Notes: generated by a model from the letters alone, not told the origin. A stretch of 64,000 nucleotides of DNA from Acidobacteriota bacterium (GCA_003225055.1 QIAU01000127.1:1-64000); one strand, 5' to 3'; counted from the stretch's first letter, positions 33,398 to 42,664 are shown. Translations and numbers: made by a program.

Positions 33398-34085
33398 CGC
33401 CCTGCTCCTGAGTTGCGCGCTGATTGCCATTGTCGGACTTGCGAGACCGGACGCCGGGTGCAGCCTTGGGCGGCTGCAACATGCCCTCGAGCCAGATGTC
33501 GACCAGCGTCCTGCTTACCTGTTCGACGGAAAATTTCTGGAAACGTTTGCCGCCGAAAAGCTCTTGTACCCAGGAGTGATAGATCACCATCCCTAAGAAA
33601 CCGCGCGCTGCCAGGAGGGGATCGACGTCCCGGAAAGCGCCTTCCCTGGCGCGCCGCCGGATGTATTCGGCCAAAACATCGTAATAACCGGCGATGTGAT
33701 TGCGAAAGAAACGCTGCGAAAGGCGATGGTTCTCCAAAGCGCTATAGAGCAAGAGTCGAGACAAGGTTTGATCCGTGGAGCGGCGCTCCAAGATCTCGGC
33801 GGCCAGCCCGGCCAGAATCTCGGCATCCGTACCAGCCGAGTTGAGCCGCTGCCGCATCCGGTCCCGGGGAGAAGCGCCTTTAATCTTGCCCTGTATGACC
33901 GCCCAGTAGAGGCTTTCCTTCGTCGGGAAATGCCGGAAAATCAGGGCCTCGGTGACCCCGGCATGCTCGGCAATTTGCTTGGTGGTGGTTCCCTGAAAGC
34001 CCTGGCGAGCGAACAAACGAGCGGCGACCGAGAGGATCTGTTCCCGTCGGCCGGCGGCGGTGAATCTGAGCTGGGCGGTGGCCAT
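33378..34085 (-). CDS. TetR family regulator of the RND operon
   Basis: A 235-residue repressor. The N-terminal helix-turn-helix reads ILSVAARLFARQGFQGTTTK then QIAEHAGVTEALIFRHFPTK, the classical TetR/AcrR motif; the ligand-binding C-terminal domain is variable and has a TetR_C-like tail (GFLGMVIYHSWVQELFGGKR). It is the first gene of the tetR-adaptor-RND operon, and a perfect palindrome sits 17 bp upstream of its start, so autorepression of the whole operon is expected. Confidence 0.93.
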   Translation of the reverse strand: MATAQLRFTAAGRREQILSVAARLFARQGFQGTTTKQIAEHAGVTEALIFRHFPTKESLYWAVIQGKIKGASPRDRMRQRLNSAGTDAEILAGLAAEILERRSTDQTLSRLLLYSALENHRLSQRFFRNHIAGYYDVLAEYIRRRAREGAFRDVDPLLAARGFLGMVIYHSWVQELFGGKRFQKFSVEQVSRTLVDIWLEGMLQPPKAAPGVRSRKSDNGNQRATQEQGGVTQNS

Positions 34086-34102
34086 GCCGGTAAGGAAATA
34101 CT

Positions 34103-34122
34103 AAGTAAGTAGATACTTACTT
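34103..34122 (-). promoter_or_regulatory. TetR operator palindrome
   Basis: AAGTAAGTA (34103-34111) and its exact complement TACTTACTT (34114-34122) are separated by two bases: a perfect 20-bp palindrome of the size TetR-family dimers bind. On the minus strand it sits just downstream of a consensus -35 TTGACA (34137-34132), so a bound repressor would block the -10 region. Confidence 0.8.
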
Positions 34123-34131
34123 GCAGGGCTT

Positions 34132-34137
34132 TGTCAA
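34132..34137 (-). promoter_or_regulatory. -35 element of the tetR-RND operon
   Basis: TTGACA on the minus strand, a perfect -35 hexamer. The -10 is less clear: TATCTA begins 16 bp downstream, inside the operator palindrome. Confidence 0.5.
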
Positions 34138-34313
34138 CCGGCGCTGGGGGTGGACGGGGTGGAAGCGGCAGGTGCATGCATGAAACCTGGCATTCCGAAG
34201 CGCAGCGCGCAATCCCTACCGCGAAAATTCAATTGGTTGGTCGGGATGCTTCGCTTCGCTCTGCATGAGAAACCTTAATGGAGCATGACCACCGATTGGC
34301 ATGCCGCAGCTGG

Positions 34314-36527
34314 TCAGTGTTCCAGCGGCGGGCTGGCAAAGGTGACGCCGAGTTGGTCGAACAGGAAGCTCCAATTGAAAGTCTCCATGGCGATCTGCTG
34401 GTCCCGACCGGCGCCGATCCCGCCATGTCCGGCGTCGGAGAAACTGACGAGGAGGACCGGCTTCCCCGACGCCGTAGCGGCCTGCAATCGGGCGGCGAAC
34501 TTGCGGGAGTGCCAGGGATCGACCCGCAGATCGTTCTCTCCTACGGTCAACAAAATCGCCGGATACTTGGTGCCGTCCTTGACGTGCTGATAGGGGGAGT
34601 AGGTATAGAGCGCGCGGAACTGCTCCTGATCTCTCACCGAGCCGTACTCGGTAACGTTGAACTGCCCGTTCTGAGTGGTCTCAAAACGCAGCATGTCATA
34701 GAGGCCGGCGACCGAGACCACGGCCCGAAACAGATCAGGCCGCTGGGTTAGGACCGCACCCATCAACAACCCGCCATTGCTGCCGCCTTCGATGCCTAGT
34801 TTTTGGGGATTCGTGTATTTCGCCTGGAACAGGTGTTCGGCGGAGGCAATGAAATCGTCGAATACGTGCTGCTTGTTGGTCAGCATTCCGGCCCGGTGCC
34901 ACTCCTCGCCGAACTCGGCGCCACCGCGCAGGTTGGCGATCGCATACACGCCGCCTGCATCCAGCCACAGGCGCAGCGAGGGATCGAACCACGGAGTCAG
35001 GCTTATACCGTATCCGCCGTAACCGGTCAGCACCGTAGGATGGCTGCCGTCCAACTGAAGGCCCTTCTTGCGGATGATGTTGATCGGGACCTCCGTTCCG
35101 TCCTTGGAGACGCCGAATTCGCGCACCGCTTCCACATCGCTGAAATCCACGGGCGAAGTCGAGCGCAGGCGAGTGGCCCTGGTCTGGTTCTCGTGCGGGT
35201 CGAAGACGTACCAGGCTCCCGGCCTGACGTAGCTGCTATTGCGGAACAGCAGTTCGCCATTGGGCGTTCGCAGCACTTGGGATACCGCCGAGACGGGCTC
35301 AATCGGCACCGACCCCAGCGACTGGCCGGCGAGGTCGAAGACGCGAATCTGGTTGGGGCCACCGACCACATCCACGATGTACAGGCGATCACGGGTAGCA
35401 GCGAAATTCGGAGGGAACCCCGATAGTGCGAATCCAAAACCCTGAATAACCGACTCGCTCTCCTGGACAATCACGGTCGCCTTTTTCAAGTCAGGCGTCG
35501 CCAGGGGAAGGCGAAGCATTTTGCCACGCGGGGCACCCTTGCGCGAGACCAGGTAAAGCGCGTCGTCAGCGCCGAAAGCCGCCCCGCTGATCTGATCGGA
35601 CCACTCGGTCAACTGCCTCCACTTCCCTTCCGGGCTGCGCAGAAAATGTTCATACTCGCCGCCATCGCCGTTGGCCACGATGGCGAGAAGATATTTGCCA
35701 TCGTCGCTGGTGGACAGTGAAACCTCAGCGATACGCGGAAAATTCTTTCCCAGCACATAAGAATCCTGATTGGCGGGCGTGCCCAGTTTGTGAAAATAAA
35801 TCTGCTGGTAGAAGTTGAGATCCTGGGGCGGACGCTCGCCCTGGTGCGGATAGCGCGTGTAGTAGAAGCCGGAACCATCCGCATTCCAGGCCACGCTGCC
35901 GCCGGCGGTGGGGAAATTCACTCGCGGGACAACATCCGCCAGCGCCTTACCGGAAGCTGCGTCGTACAGGCGCAGGTTGCCAGCTTCGCTGCCACCCTCG
36001 GCCAGGCACACGGCCACCTGTTTGCCATCCACGGAAGGTTCGTAAAACTCGATCGCGGTGCGCCCGCTGGGATCGACACTCGAGGGATCCAGGACGAGGT
36101 GCTCGGATTCGGGATCGTGGGGCGACTTGAGTGTCACGAGCATGGGTTGCTGCTTGCCGGGCTGCCATTTCAAGGCGAACAGCAGGCCGCCGGCAGCCGC
36201 GAATCCGTAATGCGTAGCCGATTGCCCTCTTTCCAATTGCTTGAGCCAGTCGAAGATTTTGGCGCCCTGGGGAAGCGAGTCCAGATAGGCTCGCGTGCGG
36301 GTATTCTGCGCCTCGACCCAGGCGCGAACCTCTGGGTCGTTGTTCGACTCCAGCCAGCGGTAGTCGTCAACGACCTTGACATCCTGGTACTCGTCCCGGA
36401 CCGGCCTCTTGGCGGTGGAGGGTGCAGCAGCAATGACCGAGATGCGGGGTTCGGGCGCTTCCGCAGGCTGCTGGGCAAGAACCCAAATCGAGAAAAGGAA
36501 AAGACCAAAAATGGCGAGACGCTTCAA
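34314..36527 (-). CDS. Prolyl oligopeptidase family serine protease
   Basis: About 737 residues from TTG 36527, preferred because GGAGG lies 9 nt upstream and it opens directly with a signal sequence (LKRLAIFGLFLFSIWVLAQQ); an in-frame ATG lies at 36587. The N-terminal propeller begins RPVRDEYQDVKVVDDYRWLE. The alpha/beta-hydrolase domain has the nucleophile in EGGSNGGLLMGAVLTQRPDL, the acid in LLTVGENDLRVDPWHSRKFA and the histidine in SFSDAGHGGIGAGR. It cleaves short peptides after proline in the periplasm. Family length is normal; it is a stand-alone gene. Confidence 0.93.
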   Translation of the reverse strand: MKRLAIFGLFLFSIWVLAQQPAEAPEPRISVIAAAPSTAKRPVRDEYQDVKVVDDYRWLESNNDPEVRAWVEAQNTRTRAYLDSLPQGAKIFDWLKQLERGQSATHYGFAAAGGLLFALKWQPGKQQPMLVTLKSPHDPESEHLVLDPSSVDPSGRTAIEFYEPSVDGKQVAVCLAEGGSEAGNLRLYDAASGKALADVVPRVNFPTAGGSVAWNADGSGFYYTRYPHQGERPPQDLNFYQQIYFHKLGTPANQDSYVLGKNFPRIAEVSLSTSDDGKYLLAIVANGDGGEYEHFLRSPEGKWRQLTEWSDQISGAAFGADDALYLVSRKGAPRGKMLRLPLATPDLKKATVIVQESESVIQGFGFALSGFPPNFAATRDRLYIVDVVGGPNQIRVFDLAGQSLGSVPIEPVSAVSQVLRTPNGELLFRNSSYVRPGAWYVFDPHENQTRATRLRSTSPVDFSDVEAVREFGVSKDGTEVPINIIRKKGLQLDGSHPTVLTGYGGYGISLTPWFDPSLRLWLDAGGVYAIANLRGGAEFGEEWHRAGMLTNKQHVFDDFIASAEHLFQAKYTNPQKLGIEGGSNGGLLMGAVLTQRPDLFRAVVSVAGLYDMLRFETTQNGQFNVTEYGSVRDQEQFRALYTYSPYQHVKDGTKYPAILLTVGENDLRVDPWHSRKFAARLQAATASGKPVLLVSFSDAGHGGIGAGRDQQIAMETFNWSFLFDQLGVTFASPPLEH

Positions 36528-36738
36528 AGGGTGATTCCTCCCTGGGATGGGAACGCTCGAGCGCTTGATCGTACCCTGCTTGACCAAATAGAGGCAAACG
36601 GCTGGTCTAGCGCATGTTCCGGGTCATTACGAAAGGTCTATACCATGCCGCATCTGGGCGTGCCGAAGCGCCCCGGTTAGACTGGGCCAATCGGAGCATC
36701 CCCGGCTCTGCTGCTTGTTCCGAGGTCTTGCTAATCCT

Positions 36739-37386
36739 ATGTACCTACAATGGTTTCATGTGCCCAGCATCCAGCTTTCTACTCTGCTGGCTTGTATCCC
36801 CGTAGTCGCGACCGTGGTCACCTGCATCCTGAGCCTGGTGCTGGCGCGGGCCACGCTCCGCTACGCGGAAGCAACTGATAAGAGTCTGGCTCTGGCCCGC
36901 GAAGAATACGAGCGCGAATGGTCGCCCGAGCTGCACATCAAGTTGGAAAGAGTTTCTTCCAGCGAGGCGAAAATTGTAATCACGAACCTGGCCAAGATTT
37001 CCGTCCTGCTCCAGCTGGTGCAGCTGCGGAGACCTTCGCAGGGCGTGCCCTTCGGGCGATATTTTCTCAATGACCCGCTGGTAGGCGGCATGACCTGGAC
37101 CGACAAAATCGGGCAGCGTCTTGTGGCCGGCATGGGAGACGATTTCGAAGGCCAGATCTCGGCGTCGGTCACCTTCTATGCTTCGGGCCGCCTGTTCCGA
37201 ACCGACTGGTTCCGCTTTCAAATCAAGATCAGCGACGGTAATATCCAACGTCTTGAGCCGGTCAACATTGCCGCGCGCCGCGTGCAGGTGCTCGAGAAGA
37301 AAGACACGCCGGAAGAGTTTCGGCGCGAGTTGGTGAGGGACGTAGCCGGAGACCTGGTCGAGAGCGGAGCCAACGGCAACTCTTAA
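36739..37386 (+). CDS. Membrane-anchored hypothetical protein
   Basis: About 215 residues from ATG 36739. One N-terminal helix (LLACIPVVATVVTCILSLVL, about 15-35) is followed by a charged helix (YAEATDKSLALAREEYEREW) and a beta-rich domain (PELHIKLERVSSSEAKIVIT NLAK). The layout resembles many small bacterial proteins with a membrane helix, coiled coil and immunoglobulin-like fold, but no named family is recognised. Isolated, with no operon partner. Confidence 0.65.
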   Translation: MYLQWFHVPSIQLSTLLACIPVVATVVTCILSLVLARATLRYAEATDKSLALAREEYEREWSPELHIKLERVSSSEAKIVITNLAKISVLLQLVQLRRPSQGVPFGRYFLNDPLVGGMTWTDKIGQRLVAGMGDDFEGQISASVTFYASGRLFRTDWFRFQIKISDGNIQRLEPVNIAARRVQVLEKKDTPEEFRRELVRDVAGDLVESGANGNS

Positions 37387-37410
37387 TCCGGCTTCGTGAC
37401 TGGGGCGGCT

Positions 37411-38127
37411 TTAGTGTGAGTCGAGGTACCCGATTCCCACTCGCATATGCCGCAGTAACACGACCGAGAGCGCTTCGGCGATCGCCAAACCCAGCAAGGC
37501 GTGGGCGGCGCCCAACGGGTAGAGGTTCCGATAGCGTCGAAAGAGTTCGCAGAAAACCAGTCCACCCAGCAGCGTTGCCGGAACCAGCCAGGGATTAGGA
37601 ATATGGGCGGCTGAAAACAGCAGAGCTGCGCCAAGCACGGCAAACCGGCTGTTGTCGAGCGCGACTTCGAGACGTTTGTAGAAGAAAATCTGCAGCAGAA
37701 ACTGCTGGACCAGCGCCCATGCCGCGTACAGACCAGGGTTCTCGACTGGCGGCCAGGTGGGATGCCGGGGATCCCAGGTTCCCCCTATCCAGCCTCCCAG
37801 GAGAATTCCAGCAGCCAGGATCGCCGCCGCGCTGAGCGTCCACAGAGTGCCTTTCAGCGGCGGCAGATTCAGGCCGAGTTCCTTCAAGGTCGGCCTTCTA
37901 CGGAAAACAAAAATCAGAGCACACGCCGTTGCGGCCACCGTCCAGAGCAGCTTGGTGCGGTCTTCGGTCCAGATAGCCGCCTCGATCAGACCATAAACGA
38001 TGGCCAATTCTGTCCAGACCCTCTTCGCTTGGAGCGAATGAGTTTCTGGGTGCTTGCCGGCTCGGTCGAACGAGGAAGCTTGCTCGAGCGGCGGATCGCG
38101 GGGAAAAGTTTTCGACTCCGAGGACAC
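37411..38127 (-). CDS. CAAX-protease-like (CPBP) membrane protein, degenerate motif
   Basis: About 238 residues from GTG 38127; longer starts reach into the divergent NDH-2 gene. A polytopic protein whose C-terminal half has the CPBP order of motifs: AWALVQQFLLQIFFYKRLEV (where family members have EExxxR), ALLFSAAHIPNPWLVPATLL and YPLGAAHALLGLAIAEALSV. The paired glutamates needed for Glu/His catalysis are QQ here, so proteolysis is doubtful. Its 5' end faces ndh with a shared TTATAA element between. Confidence 0.65.
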   Translation of the reverse strand: MSSESKTFPRDPPLEQASSFDRAGKHPETHSLQAKRVWTELAIVYGLIEAAIWTEDRTKLLWTVAATACALIFVFRRRPTLKELGLNLPPLKGTLWTLSAAAILAAGILLGGWIGGTWDPRHPTWPPVENPGLYAAWALVQQFLLQIFFYKRLEVALDNSRFAVLGAALLFSAAHIPNPWLVPATLLGGLVFCELFRRYRNLYPLGAAHALLGLAIAEALSVVLLRHMRVGIGYLDSH

Positions 38128-38137
38128 TAAGGCAATC

Positions 38138-38143
38138 TTATAA
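38138..38143. promoter_or_regulatory. Possible bidirectional -10 element
   Basis: TTATAA (38138-38143) is its own reverse complement and lies between divergent starts only about 25 bp apart. Reading rightward it gives TATAAA ending 8 bp before the ndh ATG (near-leaderless); leftward it gives TATAAG ending about 9 bp before the GTG at 38127. No -35 match is seen for either direction. Confidence 0.4.
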
Positions 38144-38152
38144 AGTGTGCCC

Positions 38153-39490
38153 ATGGACGGCAAGCCTACACCCCGCGTAGTGATCATCGGAGGCGGCTTC
38201 GGAGGCCTTCGTGCGGCTCGTTCTCTGGCTCGCCACCCGGTCCGAGTCACGCTCATTGACCGCAAGAACCATCACACGTTTCAGCCGCTGCTATACCAGG
38301 TGGCTACTGCGGGATTGTCGCCGGGAGATATTGCCGCGCCGATTCGTTGGATCCTGCGCGGACATCCCAACGTCGAAGTGCTTCTCGGCGAGGTGGTTGA
38401 CTTCGACTTGGCAGCACGCGTGGTTAAGCTGGCGGACGCCGAGATCACTTATGACTATCTGATTGTTGCGGCCGGTGCGACCCATTCCTACTTTGGACAC
38501 AACGAGTGGGAGCCGCTGGCGCCCGGGTTGAAGACGGTAGAGGATGCAATCGAGATCCGCCGCCGCGTCTTGCTGGCCTTCGAGTTGGCAGAAAGGCAGG
38601 CTGCGCAAGGCGGCGGGCAGATTCCGCTAAATTTCGTTGTCATTGGCGGCGGGCCTACCGGCGTCGAACTGGCGGGCACGCTGGCGGAAATCGCACGGCG
38701 CGTGCTCACCCGCGAATTTCTTTCGATCGATCCCAAGAGCACAAGAATTTTGCTGCTGGAAGGCGGGGCGCGAATTCTGCCCGCCTATCCCGATGATCTT
38801 TCCCGCAGCGCCGAAGCGCAGTTACGCCGGCTGGGAGTGGACGTCGAAACTTCGGCGATGGTCACCCGCATTGAGCCCGATGCCGTCTACGTTGGCGAGA
38901 CCCGCCTGCCTGCGGCCGTGATTCTTTGGGCGGCTGGAGTAGCGGCTTCACCGTTAGGCAGGAAATTGGGTGCGCCGGTCGATCGCGCCGGACGCGTGCT
39001 GGTGCAACCGGATCTGAGCCATCCCGCTCACCCCGAGGTATTTGTCATTGGCGATCTTGCCGCATTCGAGGATGCCAAGGGCCAGCCACTGCCAGGCCTT
39101 GCGCCGGTCGCTATGCAGCAGGGGCGTCGAGTAGCCATGAATATCGGACGCGAGCTCGGTGGGCAGCCTCGGGAGGCTTTCCGTTACCTTGACCGGGGCA
39201 GCCTGGCGACCATCGGGCGGGCCGCCGCGGTGGCGCAGTTCGGAAAAATTCATTTGTCCGGGTTTGTGGCCTGGCTTGCCTGGCTGTTCATTCACATTCT
39301 GTTTCTGATCGGGTTTCGCAATCGGCTGATTGTCATGATCCAGTGGGCCTGGTCGTATTTCACCTACGAGCGGGGCGCGCGGCTGATCACCGGTGATACC
39401 CGTCTGCCCAGTTGGACGGGACGATCTCGGCAGGCGCTGGACAAAGAAAAAGGCGACTCACCCCCAGCCTCGAACCCGGCGGCTGATTAG
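38153..39490 (+). CDS. ndh: Type II NADH dehydrogenase (NDH-2)
   Basis: About 445 residues from ATG 38153 (GTG 38147 is possible). The FAD-binding fold opens VVIIGGGFGGLRAARSLARH; the NADH-binding fold has NFVVIGGGPTGVELAGTLAE. The segment HHTFQPLLYQVATAGLSPGD is the quinone/FAD motif typical of NDH-2, VFVIGDLAAFEDAKGQPLPG contacts FAD, and the C-terminus has the membrane-associating stretch FVAWLAWLFIHILFLIGFRN. It transfers electrons from NADH to quinone without pumping protons. Confidence 0.93.
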   Translation: MDGKPTPRVVIIGGGFGGLRAARSLARHPVRVTLIDRKNHHTFQPLLYQVATAGLSPGDIAAPIRWILRGHPNVEVLLGEVVDFDLAARVVKLADAEITYDYLIVAAGATHSYFGHNEWEPLAPGLKTVEDAIEIRRRVLLAFELAERQAAQGGGQIPLNFVVIGGGPTGVELAGTLAEIARRVLTREFLSIDPKSTRILLLEGGARILPAYPDDLSRSAEAQLRRLGVDVETSAMVTRIEPDAVYVGETRLPAAVILWAAGVAASPLGRKLGAPVDRAGRVLVQPDLSHPAHPEVFVIGDLAAFEDAKGQPLPGLAPVAMQQGRRVAMNIGRELGGQPREAFRYLDRGSLATIGRAAAVAQFGKIHLSGFVAWLAWLFIHILFLIGFRNRLIVMIQWAWSYFTYERGARLITGDTRLPSWTGRSRQALDKEKGDSPPASNPAAD

Positions 39491-39672
39491 GCGCGCCCCC
39501 CCAAAGATTCGGCCCGGAATCGAGCTTTTGCTGCTGGGCCGGCTTGGATTTGAGAGACAATAAAAACGGGGCGCCGACAAGTGCGCGGAGCTCTCAAGAA
39601 GCCTTCGTCACCGGCTTTGTAGTGCGCCATCGCAGCCAAGCTCGCGGAGAAAGCGCAGCCACTGCTCAAGCG

Positions 39673-41004
39673 ATGAAACGGTTGTTCTTTCGACGTCTTT
39701 TTCTGCCTCGGCTTTTGACCTCGCTCGTGCTGTTTCTGGGCGCCCGCACGGGTTCGGCTGAGGTGCTCAAAATGGTGGTGAACGACACCATTCAACCCAT
39801 TACAGACGAATACATCGGGCGGGCGCTGGCTGATGCCAAGGAAAAGGGTGACCAGGCGGTGCTGATTGAACTGAGCACGCCGGGAGGGCTGGTGGAGTCA
39901 ACCCGGGACATCATTAACAAAATCTTAGAATCATCGGTCCCAGTAATCATCTATGTGACCCCCGCGGGAAGCCGGGCGGCGTCAGCGGGATTTTTCATCC
40001 TGGAAGCAGCCGACGTGGCAGCCATGGCCCCGGGCACAAACACCGGGGCGGCTCATCCGGTCAGCATGGGCGGCGGCAAGCTCGACGAGGTCATGAAGCA
40101 GAAGCTCGAAAACGACTCGGCGGCGCTCATGCGCACAGTTGCCGCGAAGCGTGGACGGAATGTCGAAGTAGCCGAAAGTGCGGTCCGCCAGTCCAAATCG
40201 TTTACCGAAGACGAGGCGCTCAAGAACAAGCTCATCGACATTGTCGCCTCGAACGAAGACAATCTGTTCAAGCAGCTTCAGGGCCGAACCGTCAAGCGTT
40301 TTAACGGCCAGGAAGTCAAGTTGAACCTGGTGGGGCAGGTGGTCCGGCCTTACGAGATGACGCTCAAACAACGAATTTTGGGCTTCATCATGGATCCCAA
40401 TATCGCCTTCATCCTGCTGGCGATTGGAGCCCTGGCGCTCTATGCCGAATTCAACCATCCCGGCGCCGTTGTGCCGGGAACCGTGGGCGTGATCTTCATC
40501 CTGCTGGCAGCCTTTGCCCTGAATTTGCTGCCGGTGCGCCATGCGGCTCTGGCACTGATTTTAGGAGCATTCATACTCTTCGCGCTGGAGGCTAAGTTTG
40601 CCACCCACGGCGTGCTCGGACTGGGTGGTGTTGTGTTGCTCACCTTGGGCGCGCTCCTGCTGGTGGACGCTCCCATACCTGAAATGCGCGTGAAACTGAT
40701 CACGGCGCTGGCCGTCAGCATTCCGGTCGGGGTGATCACAGTGCTCCTGATGAGCATCGCGCTCAAGGCGCGGCACAACAAGATTGTGACCGGCGTCGAA
40801 GGTCTGGTAGGCGAAGTGGGCGTGGCTCAGACGGCACTTTCGCCACGCGGTAAGGTTTTTGTGCACGGCGAGATTTGGGACGCCTTGTCTAGGGCACCGA
40901 TAAACGCAGGCCAGTCAGTTGTGGTGCGCAAGGTGGATGGACTCGAGTTAGAGGTCGAGCCCGTGCTGGTGACACAGCGGCCGCAGGTGTCGGCGCCGGC
41001 TTAA
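39673..41004 (+). CDS. NfeD family membrane serine protease
   Basis: About 443 residues from ATG 39673, which begins a signal/anchor (KRLFFRRLFLPRLLTSLVLF). The ClpP-like domain has LKMVVNDTIQPITDEYIGRA, TPGGLVESTRDIINKILESS and the nucleophile-bearing VTPAGSRAASAGFFILEAAD. Four to five membrane helices follow (about 270-375), then a soluble OB-fold NfeD domain (GLVGEVGVAQTALSPRGKVF). It is the long NfeD1b form, known to cleave partner stomatins; a stomatin/slipin gene follows 212 bp downstream. Confidence 0.92.
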   Translation: MKRLFFRRLFLPRLLTSLVLFLGARTGSAEVLKMVVNDTIQPITDEYIGRALADAKEKGDQAVLIELSTPGGLVESTRDIINKILESSVPVIIYVTPAGSRAASAGFFILEAADVAAMAPGTNTGAAHPVSMGGGKLDEVMKQKLENDSAALMRTVAAKRGRNVEVAESAVRQSKSFTEDEALKNKLIDIVASNEDNLFKQLQGRTVKRFNGQEVKLNLVGQVVRPYEMTLKQRILGFIMDPNIAFILLAIGALALYAEFNHPGAVVPGTVGVIFILLAAFALNLLPVRHAALALILGAFILFALEAKFATHGVLGLGGVVLLTLGALLLVDAPIPEMRVKLITALAVSIPVGVITVLLMSIALKARHNKIVTGVEGLVGEVGVAQTALSPRGKVFVHGEIWDALSRAPINAGQSVVVRKVDGLELEVEPVLVTQRPQVSAPA

Positions 41005-41216
41005 AGTCCACTCGATTGAGCTTTACGGGGTTCTGGTCCAATTCTCAAGCTGACCCGGCACTTCCGTGCCGCCTTTTCCAATTTCGCCCTGCCGGCTAAG
41101 CCGAAAGCGCATCTCCTGAGGTAACCGTCGTTTGTCGGAAATGGCGCAACCAGCGCATTCATTTGGGATACAATCCGCCCCAGCAGCAATCCTGACAAGC
41201 CGGGCTTGGAGGCAAG

Positions 41217-41999
41217 ATGCCAATCAACTTGTCTGTCGTCGTCGTCATTATTATTGCCCTTTACTTGTTAAGCTCGGTCAAGATCCTGGCCGAGTACGAG
41301 CGGGGCGTTATCTTTCGGCTGGGACGCTTGCTGGATCGGGAAAAAGGGCCGGGCGTCATCCTGGTGTTCGCTCCGGTCGATCGCATGGTGCGCATTTCGC
41401 TGCGGCAGGAAGCCTTGGAGGTCCCGCCGCAGGACATCATCACGCGCGACAACGTCACCCTGAAAGTCAACGCCGTCATTTTTCTGCGTGTCATCGATCC
41501 CCGCAAGGCGGTCGTGGAAGTTTCCAATTACGTCTACCAGACTTCGCAATTTGCGCAGACAACTCTGCGTTCCGTGTTGGGCGAATTGGAACTCGACGAA
41601 CTGCTGGCACACCGCGATAAAATCAATCTCCGTCTGCAAAGCATCCTCGACACTCACACTGCGCCTTGGGGCGTGAAAGTAGTGAACGTTGAGGTCAAGC
41701 AGGTGGATATGCCCGAGACCATGCTGCGCGCCATGGCCAAACAGGCCGAGGCGGAACGCGAGAAGCGGTCAAAGATCATCCACGCAGAAGGCGAGTTTTC
41801 TGCGGCGCAACGACTGGTGGACGCCGCCCACCTGCTGGCCACCGAGCCGGTCAGCGTGCAGTTGCGCTACTTGCAGACTTTGACGGAAATCGGTGTGGAG
41901 AAGAACACAACCGTTGTTTTCCCTGTCCCGGTGGACGTGTTCTCGGGAATTCAGAAGCTGGTGTCCCAGGCGGCGGAAGGTGGCAAGAAAACGACATGA
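41217..41999 (+). CDS. Slipin/stomatin-like SPFH protein
   Basis: A 260-residue protein with one N-terminal hairpin helix (LSVVVVIIIALYLLSSVKIL) and an SPFH/band-7 domain: EYERGVIFRLGRLLDREKGP, TRDNVTLKVNAVIFLRVIDP, RSVLGELELDELLAHRDKIN and the coiled region MPETMLRAMAKQAEAEREKR. The ribosome site GGAGG lies 5 nt before the ATG. With the upstream NfeD gene it forms the conserved NfeD-slipin pair, a membrane microdomain scaffold whose C-terminus NfeD may trim. Confidence 0.93.
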   Translation: MPINLSVVVVIIIALYLLSSVKILAEYERGVIFRLGRLLDREKGPGVILVFAPVDRMVRISLRQEALEVPPQDIITRDNVTLKVNAVIFLRVIDPRKAVVEVSNYVYQTSQFAQTTLRSVLGELELDELLAHRDKINLRLQSILDTHTAPWGVKVVNVEVKQVDMPETMLRAMAKQAEAEREKRSKIIHAEGEFSAAQRLVDAAHLLATEPVSVQLRYLQTLTEIGVEKNTTVVFPVPVDVFSGIQKLVSQAAEGGKKTT

Positions 42000-42061
42000 A
42001 GCAGGCATTACATGGGAACCAATCTTTGACCGATGCCACTTAGACCCAGCAGGAGTAGACA

Positions 42062-42664
42062 ATGACCGTGGATCAGGACACTGAAATCACATTAGGGACT
42101 GGCAAGATGCTGGCCCTGTTTTTCGGGCTGGTGGGCCTTTGCGCCGTGTTCTTTGGCGTGGGATTTTCGTTGGGACGGAGCTCCTCCAGGCCAGTGCTGG
42201 CCGCCGATGCCGCGGGTTCTCCCGCTGGGGGTGTGCCACGTTCTACCAACCCCAAGCCGGCCACTACGGACAATTCCACCAAGCCTGCGGATCTGACGTT
42301 CTATAAAACGGTCGAGCAGAAGGATGCAAATCCGCAGCTCACGCCAGCCGATGCCGGCAGCACTCCGCCGGCTCCGACTTCCGCGCAAAACACCAGCCCT
42401 GCTTCGCAGCCTGCTCCTCCCGATCCGTCGACCATTGGCAATACCAGCTCCTATTACGTGCAAGTGGCGGCGGTGACCAAAGAAGAAGATGCCCAGGCTC
42501 TGGTCGATGCCTTGAAGAAGAAACAGTATCCCGCGTTTACCACCAGCGCGACGACGGACAAGCTGTTTCACGTGCAGGTCGGACCCTATGCGGACATCAA
42601 AGACGCGGAGGCGATGAAGGCCAAGCTGATCAGCGACGGCTACAATCCCATCCTGAAAAAATAA
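42062..42664 (+). CDS. SPOR domain membrane protein
   Basis: A 200-residue protein: a short cytoplasmic N-terminus, one membrane helix (MLALFFGLVGLCAVFFGVGF), a Pro/Ser/Thr/Ala-rich linker (about 45-135), and a C-terminal SPOR domain (YYVQVAAVTKEEDAQALVDA, then FHVQVGPYADIKDAEAMKAK). SPOR domains bind denuded peptidoglycan at the septum, so a division or cell-wall role is likely. AGGAG lies 6 nt before the ATG, 62 nt after the slipin gene. Confidence 0.88.
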   Translation: MTVDQDTEITLGTGKMLALFFGLVGLCAVFFGVGFSLGRSSSRPVLAADAAGSPAGGVPRSTNPKPATTDNSTKPADLTFYKTVEQKDANPQLTPADAGSTPPAPTSAQNTSPASQPAPPDPSTIGNTSSYYVQVAAVTKEEDAQALVDALKKKQYPAFTTSATTDKLFHVQVGPYADIKDAEAMKAKLISDGYNPILKK

